From contig NW_027478762.1 in NCBI RefSeq assembly GCF_051014685.1, positions 372,001-436,000 on the forward strand: a stretch of DNA of 64,000 bases, given 5' to 3'. How positions within the stretch are numbered: the first letter of the stretch is position 1; every line of letters begins with the position of its first letter. Positions 49,201-63,000 of the stretch are shown here, one piece after another. The notes below the pieces were generated by a model that was not told where the DNA came from, ran no database searches, and worked only from the letters and a program-made list of their open reading frames with translations. Both the position numbers and the translations under genes were made by a program. The DNA comes from Ptiloglossa arizonensis (taxonomy: Eukaryota; Arthropoda; Insecta; Hymenoptera; Colletidae).

Positions 49201-49900
49201 GTAATCGGGCGAGTTTCTGCTGTCAGATGCAACAGGAATTTCTCGAGGTAGTCAATTCGTTCGCGAGATATGGGAGTTTGAAGTTAAGGAATGGTTGAGA
49301 AACCATCACAATTTTCGCAAGTCTGATACTCGAAACCAATAACCGCTATGGCCTAGGGCAAAAATACACATACCGCTGTAATCGGGCGAGTTTCTGCTTT
49401 CAGATGCAATAGGAAATTCTCGAGTTCGTCAATCCGATCGCGAGATATGGAAGTTTGAAGTTAAGGAATGCTTGAGAAACCATCAATATTTTCGCTGGTC
49501 TGATACTCGAAACCAACAACTGGAATGGCCTAGGGGAAAAGTACACACACCGTTGTATTCGGGCGAGTTTCTGCTTTCAGAAGCAACAGGAATTTTTCGA
49601 GTTCGTCATTCAGTTCGCGAGATACGGAAGTTTGAAGTTAAGGAATGGTTTAGAAACCATCTCAATATTCGCAAGTCTGATACTCGAAACCTATAACCAC
49701 TATGGCCTAGGGCAAAAATACACATACCGTTGTAATCGGGCGAGCTTCTGCTTTCTGATGCAATAGGAAATTCTCGAGTTCGTCAATCCGTTCGCGAGAT
49801 ATGGGAGTTTGAAGTTAAGGAATGCTTGAGAAACCATCAAAATTATCGCAACTCTGATACTCGAAACCAATAACTACAATGGCCTAGGGGAAAAATACAC
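46248..49900 (+). repeat. B block, mixed monomers with dimer echoes
   Basis: About 21 B units. TACTCGCACCAATAACTAC, with one base missing, occurs near 46,498 and 46,851 (353 bp). GAACGGTTGAGAAACC with CACATAGCGTTG occurs near 48,227-48,312 and 48,581-48,666 (354 bp). Near 49,585-49,730 lies the first copy of the TTTTTCGAG / GGTTTAGAAACCATCTCAATATTCG / ACCTATAACCACTATGG unit, seen four more times further right. Confidence 0.8.
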
Positions 49901-52900
49901 ATACCGTTGTAATCGGGGGAGTTTCTGCTTTCAGAAGCAATAGGAAACTCTCGAGCTCGTCAATCCGTTCGCGAGATATGGGAGTTGGAAATTAAGGAAT
50001 GGTTGAGAAACCATCAAAATTTTCGCATGTCTGATACTCGAAACCAATAACTACAATGGCTTAGGGGAAAAATACACATACCGTTGTAATCGGGCGGGTT
50101 TCTGCTTTCAGATGCAATAGGAAATTCTCGAGTTCGTCAATCCGTTCGCGAGATATGGAAGTTTGAAGTTAAGGAATGCTTGAGAAACCATCAAAATTTT
50201 CGCTGGTCTGATACTCGAAACCAACAACTGGAATGGCCTTGGGGAAAAGTAGACACAGCGTTGTAATCGGGCGAGTTTCTGCTTTTAGATGCAATAGGAA
50301 ATTCTCGAGTTCGTCAATCCGTTCGCGAGATATGGAAGTGTGAAAATAAGGAATGGTTGAGAAACCATCATAATTTTCGCAAGTCTGATACTCGAAACCA
50401 ATAACTACAAATGCCTAGGGGAAAAATACACATACCGTTGTAATCGGGCGAGATTCTGCTTTCAGACGCAATAGGAATTTCTCGAGTTCGTCAATCCGTT
50501 CGCGGGATATGGGAGTTTGAAGTTAAGGAATGCTTGAGAAACCATCAAAATTCTCGCTGATCTGATACTCGAAACCAACAACTGGAATGGCCTAGGGGAA
50601 AAGTACATACACCATTGTAATCGGGCGAGTTTCTACTTTCAGATACAACTGGAATTTCTCGCGTTCGTCAATGCGTTCGCGAGATATGGGAGTTTGAAGT
50701 TAAGGAATGGTTGAGAAATCATCAAAATTTTCGCAAGCCTGATACACGAATCCAATAACTACTATGGCCTAGGGCAAAAAACACATACCGTTGTAATCGG
50801 GCGAGTTTCTGCTTTCAGACGCAATAGGAATTTCTCGAGTTCGTCAATCCGTTCGCGGGATATGGGAGTTTGAAGTTAAGGAATGGTTGGGAAACCATCA
50901 AAATTTTCGCTGGTCTGATACTCGAAACCAATAACTGGAATGGCCTAGGGGAAAAGTACACACACCGCTGTATTCGGGCGAGTTTCTGCTTTCAGAAGCA
51001 ATAGGAAATTCTCGAGCTCGTCAATCCGTTCGCGAGATATGGTAGTTTGAAGTTAAGGAATGGTTGAGAAACCATCAAAATTTTCGCAAGTCTGATACTC
51101 GAAACCAATAACTACAATGGCCTAGGGGAAAAATACACATACCGTTGTAATCGGGCGAGTTTCTGCTTTCAGGTGCAACAGGAATTTTTCGAGTTCGTCA
51201 TTCCGTTCGCGAGATATGGGAGTTTGAAGTTAAGGAATGGTTTAGAAACCATCTCAATATTCGCAAGTCTGATACTCGAAACCTATAACCACTATGGCCT
51301 AGGGCAAAAATACACATACCGTTGTAATCGGGGGAGTTTCTGCTTTCAGATGCAACAGGAATTTCTCGAGTTCGTCAATCCGTACGCGAGGTATGGGAGT
51401 TTGAAGTTATGGAATGCTTGAGAAACCATCAAAATTTTCGCAAGTCTGATACTCGAAAACAATAACTACTATGGCCTAGGGCTAAAATGCACATACCGTT
51501 GTAATCGGGCGTGTTTCAGCTTTCAGATGCAATAGGTAATTCTCGAGTTCGTCAATCCGTTCGCGAGATATGGTAGTTTGAAGTTAAGGAATGGTTGAGA
51601 AACCATCAAAATTTTCGAAAGTCTGATACTCGAAACCAATAACTACAATGGCCTAGGGGAAAAATACACATACCGTTGTAATCGGGCGAGTTTCTGCTGT
51701 CAGATGCGACAGGAATTTCTCGAGTTCGTCAATTCGTTCGCGAGATATGGGAGTTTGAAGTTAAGGAATGCTTGAGAAACCATCAAAATTAACGCAATTC
51801 GGATGCTAGAAACGAATAACTGGAATTGCCTAGGGGAAAAGTTCACAGACAATTAAAATCGGGCGAGTTACTATTTTCAGATGCAACAGGAATATCTCGA
51901 GTTCGTCATTCCGTTCGCGACATATGGGAGTTTGAAGTTAAGGAATGGTTGAGAAACCATCACAATTTTCGCAGGTCTGATACTCGAAACCAATAACCAC
52001 TGTGGCCTAGGGCAAAAATACACATACCGTTGTAATCGGGCGAGTTTCTGCTTTCAGATGCAATAGGAAATTCTCGAGTTCGTCAATCCGATCGCGAGAT
52101 ATGGAAGTTTGAAGTTAAGGAATGCTTGAGAAACCATCAAAATTTTCGCTGGTCTGATACTCGAAACCAACAACTGGAATGGCCTAGCGGAAAAGTACAC
52201 ACACCGTTGTATTCGGGCGAGTTTCTGCTTTCAGAAGCAATAGGAAATTCTCGAGCTCGTCAATCCGTTCGCGAGATATGGGAGTTGGAAATTAAGGAAT
52301 GGTTGAGAAACCATCAAAATTTTCGCATGTCTGATACTCGAAACCAATAACTACAATGGCCTAGGGGAAAAATACACATACCGTTGTAATCGGGCGGGTT
52401 TCTGCTTTCAGATGCAATAGGAAATTCTCGAGTTCGTCAATCCGTTCGCGAGATATGGAAGTTTTAAGTTAAGGAATGCTTGAGAAACCATCAAAATTTT
52501 CGCTGGTCTGATACTCGAAACCAACAACTGGAATGGCCTTGGGGAAAAGTAGACACAGCGTTGTAATCGGGCGAGTTTCTGCTTTTAGATGCAATAGGAA
52601 ATTCTCGAGTTCGTCAATCCGTTCGCGAGATATGGAAGTGTGAAAATAAGGAATGGTTGAGAAACCATCATAATTTTCGCAAGTCTGATACTCGAAACCA
52701 ATAACTACAAATGCCTAGGGGAAAAATACACATACCGTTGTAATCGGGCGAGATTCTGCTTTCAGACGCAATAGGAATTTCTCGAGCTCGTCAATCCGTT
52801 CGCGAGATATGGGAGTTGGAAATTAAGGAATGGTTGAGAAACCATCAAAATTTTCGCTGGTCTGATACTCGAAACCAACAACTGGAATGGCCTAGGGGAA

Positions 52901-53200
52901 AAGTGTAGACACCGTTGTATTCGGGCGAGTTTCTGCTTTCAGACGCAATAGGAAATTCTCGAGCTCGTCGATCCGTTCGCGAGATATGGGAGTTGGAAGT
53001 TAAGGAATGGTTGAGACACCATCAAAATTTTCGCAAGTCTGATACTCGAAACCAATAACTACAATGGCCTAGGGGAAAAATACACATACCATTGTAATTG
53101 GGCGGGTTTCTGCTTTCAGATGCAATAGGAAATTCTCGAGTTCGTCAATCTGTTCGCGAGATATGGAAGTGTGAAGATAAGGAATGGTTGAGAAACCATC
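49901..53200 (+). repeat. B block, 13-mer and 9-mer spaced mosaic
   Basis: About 49,930-50,490 recurs at 52,230-52,790, offset 2,300 bp (13 units); the rare GTAGACACAGCG ends at 50,260 and 52,560. The CTCAATATTCG unit at 49,661 recurs at 51,253, 1,592 bp (nine units) later. 51,173-51,740 recurs at 59,313-59,880 (8,140 bp, 46 units). GGATGCTAGAAACGAATAAC with GTTCACAGAC(A/C)ATTAAAATC at 51,801 recurs at 61,358 (54 units). Confidence 0.8.
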
Positions 53201-56200
53201 AAAATTTTCGCAAGTCTGATACTCGAAACCAATAACTACAAAGGCGTAGGGGAAAAATGCACATACCGTGTAATCGGGCGAGTTTCTGCTTTCAGATGCA
53301 ACAGGAACTTCTCGAGTTCGTCAATCCGTTCGCGAAATATGGGAGTTTGAAGTTAAGGAATGTTTGAGAAACCATCAAAATTATCGCAAGTCTGATACTC
53401 GAAACAAATAACTACATAGGCCTAGGGGAAAAATACATGTACCGTTGTAATCGGGCGAGTTTCTGCTTTCAGATGCAATAGGAAATTCTCGAGTTCGTCA
53501 ATCCGATCGCGAGATATGGAAGTTTGAATTTAAGGAATGCTTGAGAAACCATCAAAATTTCCGCTGGTCTGATACTCGAAACCAACAACTGGAATGGCCT
53601 AGGGGAAAAGTACACACACCGTTGTATTCGGGCGAGTTTCTGCTTTCAGAAGCAATAGGAAATTCTCGAGCTCGTCAATCTGTTCGCGAGATATGGAAGT
53701 GTGAAGATAAGGAATGGTTGAGAAACCATCAAAATTTTCGCAAGTCTGATACTCGAAACCAATAACTGGAATGGCCTAGGGGAAAAGTACACATATCATT
53801 GTAATCGGGCGAGTTTCTACTTTCAGATGCAACACGAATTTCTCGAGTTCGACAATCCGTTCGCGAGATATGGAAGTTTGAAGTTAAGGAATGCTTGAGG
53901 AACCATCAAAATTTTCGCTGGTCTGATACTCGAAACCAACAACTGGAATGGCCTAGGGGAAAAGTACACACACCGTTGTAATCGGGCGAGTTTCTGCTTT
54001 TAGAGGCAATAGGAAATTCTCGAGTTCGTCAATCCGTTCGCGAGATATGGAAGGGTGAAAATAAGGATTGGTTGAGGAACATTCAAAATTTTCGCAAGTC
54101 TGATACACGAAACCAATAACTACAAAGGCCTAGGGAAAAATACACATACGGTTGTAATCGGGCGACTTTCGACTTTCACATGCAACAGGAATTTCTCGAG
54201 TTCGTCAATCCGTTCGCGGGATATGGGAGTTTGAAGTTAAGGAATGGTTAAGAAACCATCAAAATTTTCGCTGGTCTGATACTCGAAACCAATAAATGGA
54301 ATGGCCTAGGGGAAAAGTACACACACCATTGTAATCAGTCGAGTTTCTACTTTCATATACAACAGGAATTTCTCGAGTTCATCATTCCGTTCGCGAGATA
54401 TGGGAGTTTGAAATTAAGGAATGGTTGAGAAGCCATCAAAATTTTCGCAATTCTGATGCTAGAAACCAATAACTACAATGGCCTAGGGGAAAAATACACA
54501 TGCCGTTGTAATCGGGCGAGTTTCTGCTTTCAGATGCAACAGGAATTTCTGGAGTTCGTCAATCCGTTCGCGAGATATGGGAGTTTGAAGTTAAAGAATG
54601 CTTGTGAAACCATCAAAATTTTCGCAAGTCTGATACTCGAAACCAATAACTACAAAGGCATAGGGGAAAAATGCACATACCTTTGTAATCGGGCGAGTTT
54701 CCACTTTCAGATGCAATAGGAATTTCTCGAGTTCGTCATTCCGTTCGCGAGATATGGGAGTTTGAAGTTAAGGAACGGTTGAGAAACCATCAAAATTTTC
54801 GCAATTCTGATACTCGACACCAATAACTACTATGGCCTAGGGCAAAAATGCACATACCGTTGAAATCGGGCGAGTCTCTGCTTTCAGATGCAACAGGTAT
54901 TTCTCGAGTTCGTCAATCCGATCGCGAGATATGGAAGTTTGAAGTTAAGGAATGCTTGAGAAACCATCAAAATTTCCGCTGGTCTGATACTCGAAACCAA
55001 CAACTGGAATGGCCTAGGGGAAAAGTACACACACCGTTGTATTCGGGCGAGTTTCTGCTTTCAGAAGCAATAGGAAATTCTCGAGCTCGTCAATCTGTTC
55101 GCGAGATATGGAAGTGTGAAGATAAGGAATGGTTGAGAAACCATCAAAATTTTCGCAAGTCTGATACTCGAAACCAATAACTGGAATGGCCTAGGGGAAA
55201 AGTACACATATCATTGTAATCGGGCGAGTTTCTACTTTCAGATGCAACACGAATTTCTCGAGTTCGTCAATCCGTTCGCGAGATATGGAAGTTTGAAGTT
55301 AAGGAATGCTTGAGGAACCATCAAAATTTTCGCTGGTCTGATACTCGAAACCAACAACTGGAATGGCCTAGGGGAAAAGTACACACAACATTGTAATCGT
55401 GCGAGTTTCTACTTTCAGATGCAACAGGAATTTCTCGAGTTCGTCATTCCGTTCGCGAGATATGGGAGTTTGAAGTTAAGGAATGCTTGAGAAACCATCA
55501 AAATTTTCGCAAGTCTGATACTCGAAACCAATAACTACAAAGGCGTAGGGGAAAAATGCACATACCGTTGTAATCGGGCGAGTTTCTGCTTTCAGATGCA
55601 ACAGGAACTTCTCGAGTTCGTCAATCCGTTCGCGAAATATGGGAGTTTGAAGTTAAGGAATGTTTGAGAAACCATCAAAATTATCGCAAGTCTGATACTC
55701 GAAACAAATAACTACATAGGCCTAGGGGAAAAATACATGTACCGTTGTAATCGGGCGAGTTTCTGCTTTCAGATGCAATAGGAAATTCTCGAGTTCGTCA
55801 ATCCGATCGCGAGATATGGAAGTTTGAAGTTAAGGAATGCTTGAGAAACCATCAAAATTTCCGCTGGTCTGATACTCGAAACCAACAACTGGAATGGCCT
55901 AGGGGAAAAGTACACACACCGTTGTATTCGGGCGAGTTTCTGCTTTCAGAAGCAATAGGAAATTCTCGAGCTCGTCAATCCGTTCGCGAGATATGGGAGT
56001 TGGAAATTAAGGAATGGTTGGGAAACCATCAAAATTTTCGCAAGTCTGATACTCGAAACCAATAACTGCAATGGCCTAGGGGAAAAATACACATACCGTT
56101 GTAATCGGGCGGGTTTCTTCTTTCAGATGCAATAGGGAATTCTCGAGTTCGTCAATCCGTTCGCGAGATATGGGAGTTTGAAGTTAAGGAATGCTTGAGA

Positions 56201-57000
56201 AACCATCAAAATTATCGCAACTCTGATACTCGAAACCAATAACAACAAAGGCCTAGGGGAAAAATACACACACCGTTGTAATCGGGCGAGTTTCTGCTGT
56301 CAGATGCAACAGGAATTTCTCGAGGTCGTCAATTCGTTCGCGAGATATGGGAGTTTGAAGTTAAGGAATGGTTGAGAAACCATCACAACTTTCGCAAGTC
56401 TGATACTCGAAACCAATAACCACTATGGCCTAGGGCAAAAATACACATACCGTTGTAATCGGGCGAGTTTCTGCTTTCAGATGCAATAGGAAATTCTCGA
56501 GTTCGTCAATCCGATCGCGAGATATGGAAGTTTGAAGTTAAGGAATGCTTGAGAAACCATCAAAATTTTCGCTGGTCTGATACTCGAAACCAACAACTGG
56601 AATGGCCTAGCGGAAAAGTACACACACCGTTGTATTCGGGCGAGTTTCTGCTTTCAGAAGCAATAGGAAATTCTCGAGCTCGTCAATCCGTTCGCGAGAT
56701 ATGGGAGTTGGAAGTTAAGGAATGGTTGAGAAACCATCAAAATTTTCGCATGTCTGATACTCGAAACCAATAACTACAACGGCCTAGGGGAAAAATACAC
56801 ATACCGTTGTAATCGGGCGGGTTTCTGCTTTCAGATGCAATAGGAAATTCTCGAGTTCGTCAATCCGTTCGCGAGATATGGAAGTTTGAAGTTAAGGAAT
56901 GCTTGAGAAACCATCAAAATTTTCGCTGGTCTGATACTCGAAACCAACAACTGGAATGGCCTAGGGGAAAAGTACATACACCATTGTAATCGGGCGAGTT
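53201..57000 (+). repeat. B block, 8-, 13- and 25-mer spaced mosaic
   Basis: About 53,500-53,966 recurs at 54,915-55,381 (1,415 bp, eight units), including CAACACGAATTTCTCGAG and CATATCATTGTAATC. About 53,200-53,690 recurs at 55,500-55,990 (2,300 bp, 13 units), including AAGGCGTAGGGG and ATACATGTACCG. About 56,363-56,963 matches 51,940-52,540 (offset near 4,423 bp, 25 units). The copies interlock, as expected if crossovers of several sizes followed each other. Confidence 0.8.
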
Positions 57001-60000
57001 TCTACTTTCAGATACAACAGGAATTTCTCGCGTTCGTCAATGCGTTCGCGAGATATGGGAGTTTGAAGTTAAGGAATGGTTGAGAAATCATCAAAATTTT
57101 CGCAAGCCTGATACACGAATCCAATAACTACTATGGCCTAGGGCAAAAATACACATACCGTTGTAATCGGGCGAGTTTCTGCTTTCAGACGCAATAGGAA
57201 TTTCTCGAGTTCGTCAATCCGTTCGCGGGATATGGGAGTTTGAAGTTAAGGAATGGTTGGGAAACCATCAAAATTTTCGCTGGTCTGATACTCGAAACCA
57301 ATAACTGGAATGGCCTAGGGGAAAAGTACACACACCATTGTAATCGGTCGAGTTTCTACTTTCATATACAACAGGAATTTCTCGAGTTCGTCAATCCGTT
57401 CGCGAGATATGGGAGTTTGAAGTTAAGGAATGCTTGAGAAACCATCAAAATTTTCGCTGGTCTGATACTCGAAACCAACAACTGGAATGGCCTAGCGGAA
57501 AAGTACACATACCGTTGTAATCGGGCGAGTTTCTGCTTTCAGACGCAATAGGAATTTCTCGAGTTCGTCAATCCGTTCGCGGGATATGGGAGTTTGAAGT
57601 TAAGGAATGGTTGAGAAACCATCAAAATTTTCGCTGGTCTGATACTCGAAACCAATAACTACAAAGGCCTAGGGGAAAAATACACATACCTTTGTAATCG
57701 GGCGAGTTTCTACTTTCAGGTGCAACAGGAATTTTTCGAGTTCGTCATTCCGTTCGCGAGATATGGGAGTTTGAAGTTAAGGAATGGTTTAGAAACCATC
57801 TCAATATTCGCAAGTCTGATACTCGAAACCTATAACCACTATGGCCTAGGGCAAAAATACACATACCGTTGTAATCGGGCGGGTTTCTGCTTTTAGATGC
57901 AATAGGAAATTCTCGTGATCGTCAATCCGTTCGCGAGATATGGAAGTGTGAAAATAAGGAATGGCTGAGAGACCATCAAAATTTTCGCAAGTCTGATACT
58001 CGAAACCAATAACTACAAATGCCTAGGGGAAAAATACACATACCGTTGTAATCGGGCGAGATTCTGCTTTCAGACGCAATAGGAATTTCTCGAGTTCGTC
58101 AATCCGTTCGCGGGATATGGGAGTTTGAAGTTAAGGAATGCTTGAGAAACCATCAAAATTCTCGCTGGTCTGATACTCGAAACCAACAACTGGAATGGCC
58201 TAGGGGAAAAGTACATACACCATTGTAATCGGGCGAGTTTCTACTTTCAGATACAACAGGAATTTCTCGCGTTCGTCAATGCGTTCGCGAGATATGGGAG
58301 TTTGAAGTTACGGAATGGTTAAGAAATCATCAAAATTTTCGCAAGCCTGATACACGAATCCAATAACTACTATGGCCTAGGGCAAAAATACACATACCGT
58401 TGTAGTCGGGCGAGTTTCTGCTTTCAGACGCAATAGGAATTTCTCGAGTTCGTCAATCCGTTCGCGAGATATGGTAGTTTGAAGTTAAGGAATGGTTGAG
58501 AAACCATCAAAATTTTCGCAAGTCTGATACTCGAAACCAATAACTACAATGGCCTAGTGGAAAAATACACATACCGTTGTAATCGGGCGAGTTTCTGCTT
58601 TCAGATGCAATAGGAATTTCTCGCGTTCGTCAATGCGTTCGCGAGATATGGGAGTTTGAAGTTAAGGAATGCTTGAGAAACCATCAAAATTATCGCAACT
58701 CTGATACTCGAAACCAATAACTACAATGGCCTAGGGGAAAAATACACATACCGTTGTAATCGGGGGAGTTTCTGCTTTCGGATGCAACAGGAATTTCTCG
58801 AGTTCGTCAATCCGTAAGCGAGATATGGGAGTTTGAAGTTATGGAATGCTTGAGAAACCATCAAAATTTTTGCAAGTCTGATACTCGAAACCAAGAACTA
58901 CTATGGCCTAGGGCAAAAATGCACATACCGTTGTAATCGGGCGTGTTTCTGCTTTCAGATGCAATAGGAAATTCTCGAGTTCGTCAATCCGTTCGCGAGA
59001 TATGGTAGTTTGAAGTTAAGGAATGGTTGAGAAACCATCAAAATTTTCGCAAGTCTGATACTCGAAACCAATAACTACAATGGCCTAGTGGAAAAATACA
59101 CATACCGTTGTAATCGGGCGAGTTTCTGCTTTCAGATGCAATAGGATTTTCTCGAGTTCGTCTATCCGTTCGCGAGATATGGGAGTTTGAAGTTAAGGAA
59201 TGGTTGAGAGACCATCAAAATTTTCGCACGTCTGATACTCGAAACCAATAACTACAAAGGCCTAGGGGGAAAATACACATACCTTTGTAATCGGGCGAGT
59301 TTCTACTTTCAGGTGCAACAGGAATTTTTCGAGTTCGTCATTCCGTTCGCGAGATATGGGAGTTTGAAGTTAAGGAATGGTTTAGAAACCATCTCAATAT
59401 TCGCAAGTCTGATACTCGAAACCTATAACCACTATGGCCTAGGGCAAAAATACACATACCTTTGTAATCGGGGGAGTTTCTGCTTTCAGATGCAACAGGA
59501 ATTTCTCGAGTTCGTCAATCCGTACGCGAGATATGGGAGTTCGAAGTTATGGAATGCTTGAGAAACCATCAAAATTTTCGCAAGTCTGATACTCGAAACC
59601 AATAACTACTATGGCCTAGGGCAAAAATGCACATACCGTTGTAATCGGGCGTGTTTCTGCTTTCAGATGCAATAGGAAATTCTCGAGTTCGTCAATCCGT
59701 TCGCGAGATATGGTAGTTTGAAGTTAAGGAATGGTTGAGAAACCATCAAAATTTTCGCAAGTCTGATACTCGAAACCAATAACTACAATGGCCTAGGGGA
59801 AAAATACACATACCGTTGTAATCGGGCGAGTTTCTGCTGTCATATGCGACAGGAATTTCTCGAGTTCGTCAATTCGTTCGCGAGATATGGGAGTTTGAAG
59901 TTAAGGAATGGTTGAGAAACCATCAAAATTTTCGCAAGCCTGATACTCGAAACCAATAACTACAAATGCCTAGGGGAAAAATACACATACCGTTGTAATC

Positions 60001-63000
60001 GGGCGAGATTCTACTTTCACATGCAACAGGAATTTCTCGCGTTCGTCAATCCGATCGCGAGATATGGAAGTTTGAAGTTAAGGAATGCTTGAGAAACCAT
60101 CAAAATTTTCGCTGGTCTGATACTCGAAACCAACAACTGGAATGGCCTAGCGGAAAAGTACACACACCGTTGTAATCGGGCGGGTTTCTGCTTTCAGATG
60201 CAATAGGAAATTCTCGAGTTCGTCAATCCGTTCGCGAGATGTGGGAGTTTGAATTTAAGGAATGTTTGAGAAACCATCAAAATTTTCGTAAGTCTGATAC
60301 TCGAAACAAATATCTACAAATGCCTAGGGGAAAAATACACATACCGTTGTAATCGGGAGAGATTCTACTTTCACATGCAACAGGAATTTCTCGCGTTCGT
60401 CAATCCGTTCGCGAGATAAGGGAGTTTGAAGTTAAGGAATGGTTGAGAAACCATCAAAATTTTCGTTGGTCTGATACTCGAAACCAATAACTGGAATGGC
60501 CTAGGGGAAAAGTACATACACCATTGTAATCGGGCAAGTTTCTGCTTTCAGACGCAATAGGAAATTCTCGAGTTCGTCAATGCGATCGCGAGGTATGGAA
60601 GTTTGAAGTGAAGGAATTCTTGATAAACCATCAAAATTTTCGCTGGTCTGATACTCGAAACCAACAACTGGAATGGCCTAGGGGAAAAGTACACACACCG
60701 TTGTAATCGGGCGAGTTTCTGCTTTCAGATGCAATAGGAATTTCTCGAGTTCGTCAATCCGTTCGCGAGATATGGGAGTTTGAAGTTAAGGAATGCTTGA
60801 GAAACCATCAAAATTTTCGCTGGTCTGATACTCGAAACCAACAACTGGAATGGCCTAGGGGAAAAGTAGACACACCGTTGTTATCGGGCGAGTTTCTGCT
60901 TTTAGATGCAATAGGAAATTCTCGAGTTCGTCAATCCGTTCGCGAGATATGGAAGTGTGAAAATAAGGATTGGTTGAGAAACCATCAAAATTTTCGCTGG
61001 TCTGATACACGAAACCAATAACTGGTATGGCCTAGGGGAAAAGTACACACACCATTGTAATCGGTCGAGTTTCTACTTTCATATACAACAGGAATTTCTT
61101 GAGTTCGTCATTCCGTTCGCGAGATATGGGAGTTTGAAGTTAAAGAATGCTTGAGAAACCATCAAAATTTTCGCAAGTCTGAAACTCGAAACCAATAACT
61201 ACAATGGCCTAGGGGAAAAATACACATACCGTTGTAATCGGGCGAGTTTCTGCTGTCATATGCGACAGGAATTTCTCGAGTTCGTCAATTCATTCGCGAG
61301 ATATGGGAGTTTGAAGTTAAGGAATGGTTGAGAAACCATCAAAATTATCGCAATTCGGATGCTAGAAACGAATAACTGGAATTGCCTAGGGGAAAAGTTC
61401 ACAGACCATTAAAATCGGGCGAGTTACTATTTTCAGATGCAACAGGAATATCTCGAGTTCGTCATTCCGTTCGCGACATATGGGAGATTGAAGTTAAGGA
61501 ATGGTTCAGAAACCATCACAATTTTCGCAAGTCTGATACTCGAAACCAATAACCACTGTGGCCTAGGGCAAAAATACACATACCGTTGTAATTGGGCGAG
61601 TTTCTGCTTTCAGATGCAATAGGAAATTCTCGAGTTCGTCAATCCGATCGCGAGATATGGAAGTTTGAAGTTAAGGAATGCTTGAGAAACCATCAAAATT
61701 TTCGCTGGTCTGATACTCGAAACCAACAACTGGAATGGCCTAGCGGAAAAGTACACATACCGTTGTAATCGGGCGAGTTTCTGCTTTCAGATGCAATAGG
61801 AAATTCTCGAGTTCGTCAATCCGATCGCGAGATATGGAAGTTTGAAGTTAAGGAATGCTTGAGAAACCATCAAAATTTTCGCTGGTCTGATACTCGAAAC
61901 CAACAACTGGAATGGCCTAGGGGAAAAGTAGACACACCGTTGTAATCGGGCGAGTTTCTGCTTTTACATGCAATAGGAAATTCTCGAGATCGTCAATCCG
62001 TTCGCGAGATATGGAAGTGTGAAAATAAGGAATGGTTGAGAGACCATCAAAATTTTCGCAAGTCTGATACTCGAAACCAATAACTACAAATGCCTAAGGG
62101 AAAAATACACATACCGTTGTAATCGGGCGAGATTCTGCTTTCAGACGCAATAGGAATTTCTCGAGTTCGTCAATCCGTTCGCGGGATAAGGGAGTTTGAA
62201 GTTAAGGAATGCTTGAGAAACCATCAAAATTCTCGCTGGTCTGATACTCGAAACCAACAACTGGAATGGCCTAGGGGAAAAGTACATACACCATTGTAAT
62301 CGGGCGAGTTTCTACTTTCAGATACAACAGGAATTTCTCGCGTTCGTCAATGCGTTCGCGAGATATGGGAGTTTGAAGTTAAAGAATGGTTGAGAAATCA
62401 TCAAAATTTTCGCAAGCCTGATACACGAATCCAATAACTACTATGGCCTAGGGCAAAAATACACATACCGTTGTAATCGGGCGAGTTTCTGCTTTCAGAC
62501 GCAATAGGAATTTCTCGAGTTCGTCAATCCGTTCGCGGGATATGGGAGTTTGAAGTTAAGGAATGGTTGGGAAACCATCAAAATTTTCGCTGGTCTGATA
62601 CTCGAAACCAATAACTGGAATGGCCTAGGGGAAAAGTACACACACCATTGTAATCGGGCGAGTTTCTGCTTTCAGACGCAATAGGAATTTCTCGAGTTCG
62701 TCAATCCGTTCGCGGGATATGGGAGTTTGAAGTTAAGGAATGTTTGAGAAACCATCAAAATTTTCGCAAGTCTGATACTCGAAACCAATAACTACAAAGG
62801 CCTAGGGGAAAAATACACATACCTTTGTAATCGGGCGAGTTTCTACTTTCAGGTGCAACAGGAATTTTTCGAGTTCGTCATTCAGTTCGCGAGATATGGG
62901 AGTTTGAAGTTAAGGAATGGTTTAGAAACCATCTCAATATTCGCAAGTCTGATACTCGAAACCTATAACCACTATGGCCTAGGGCAAAAATACACATACC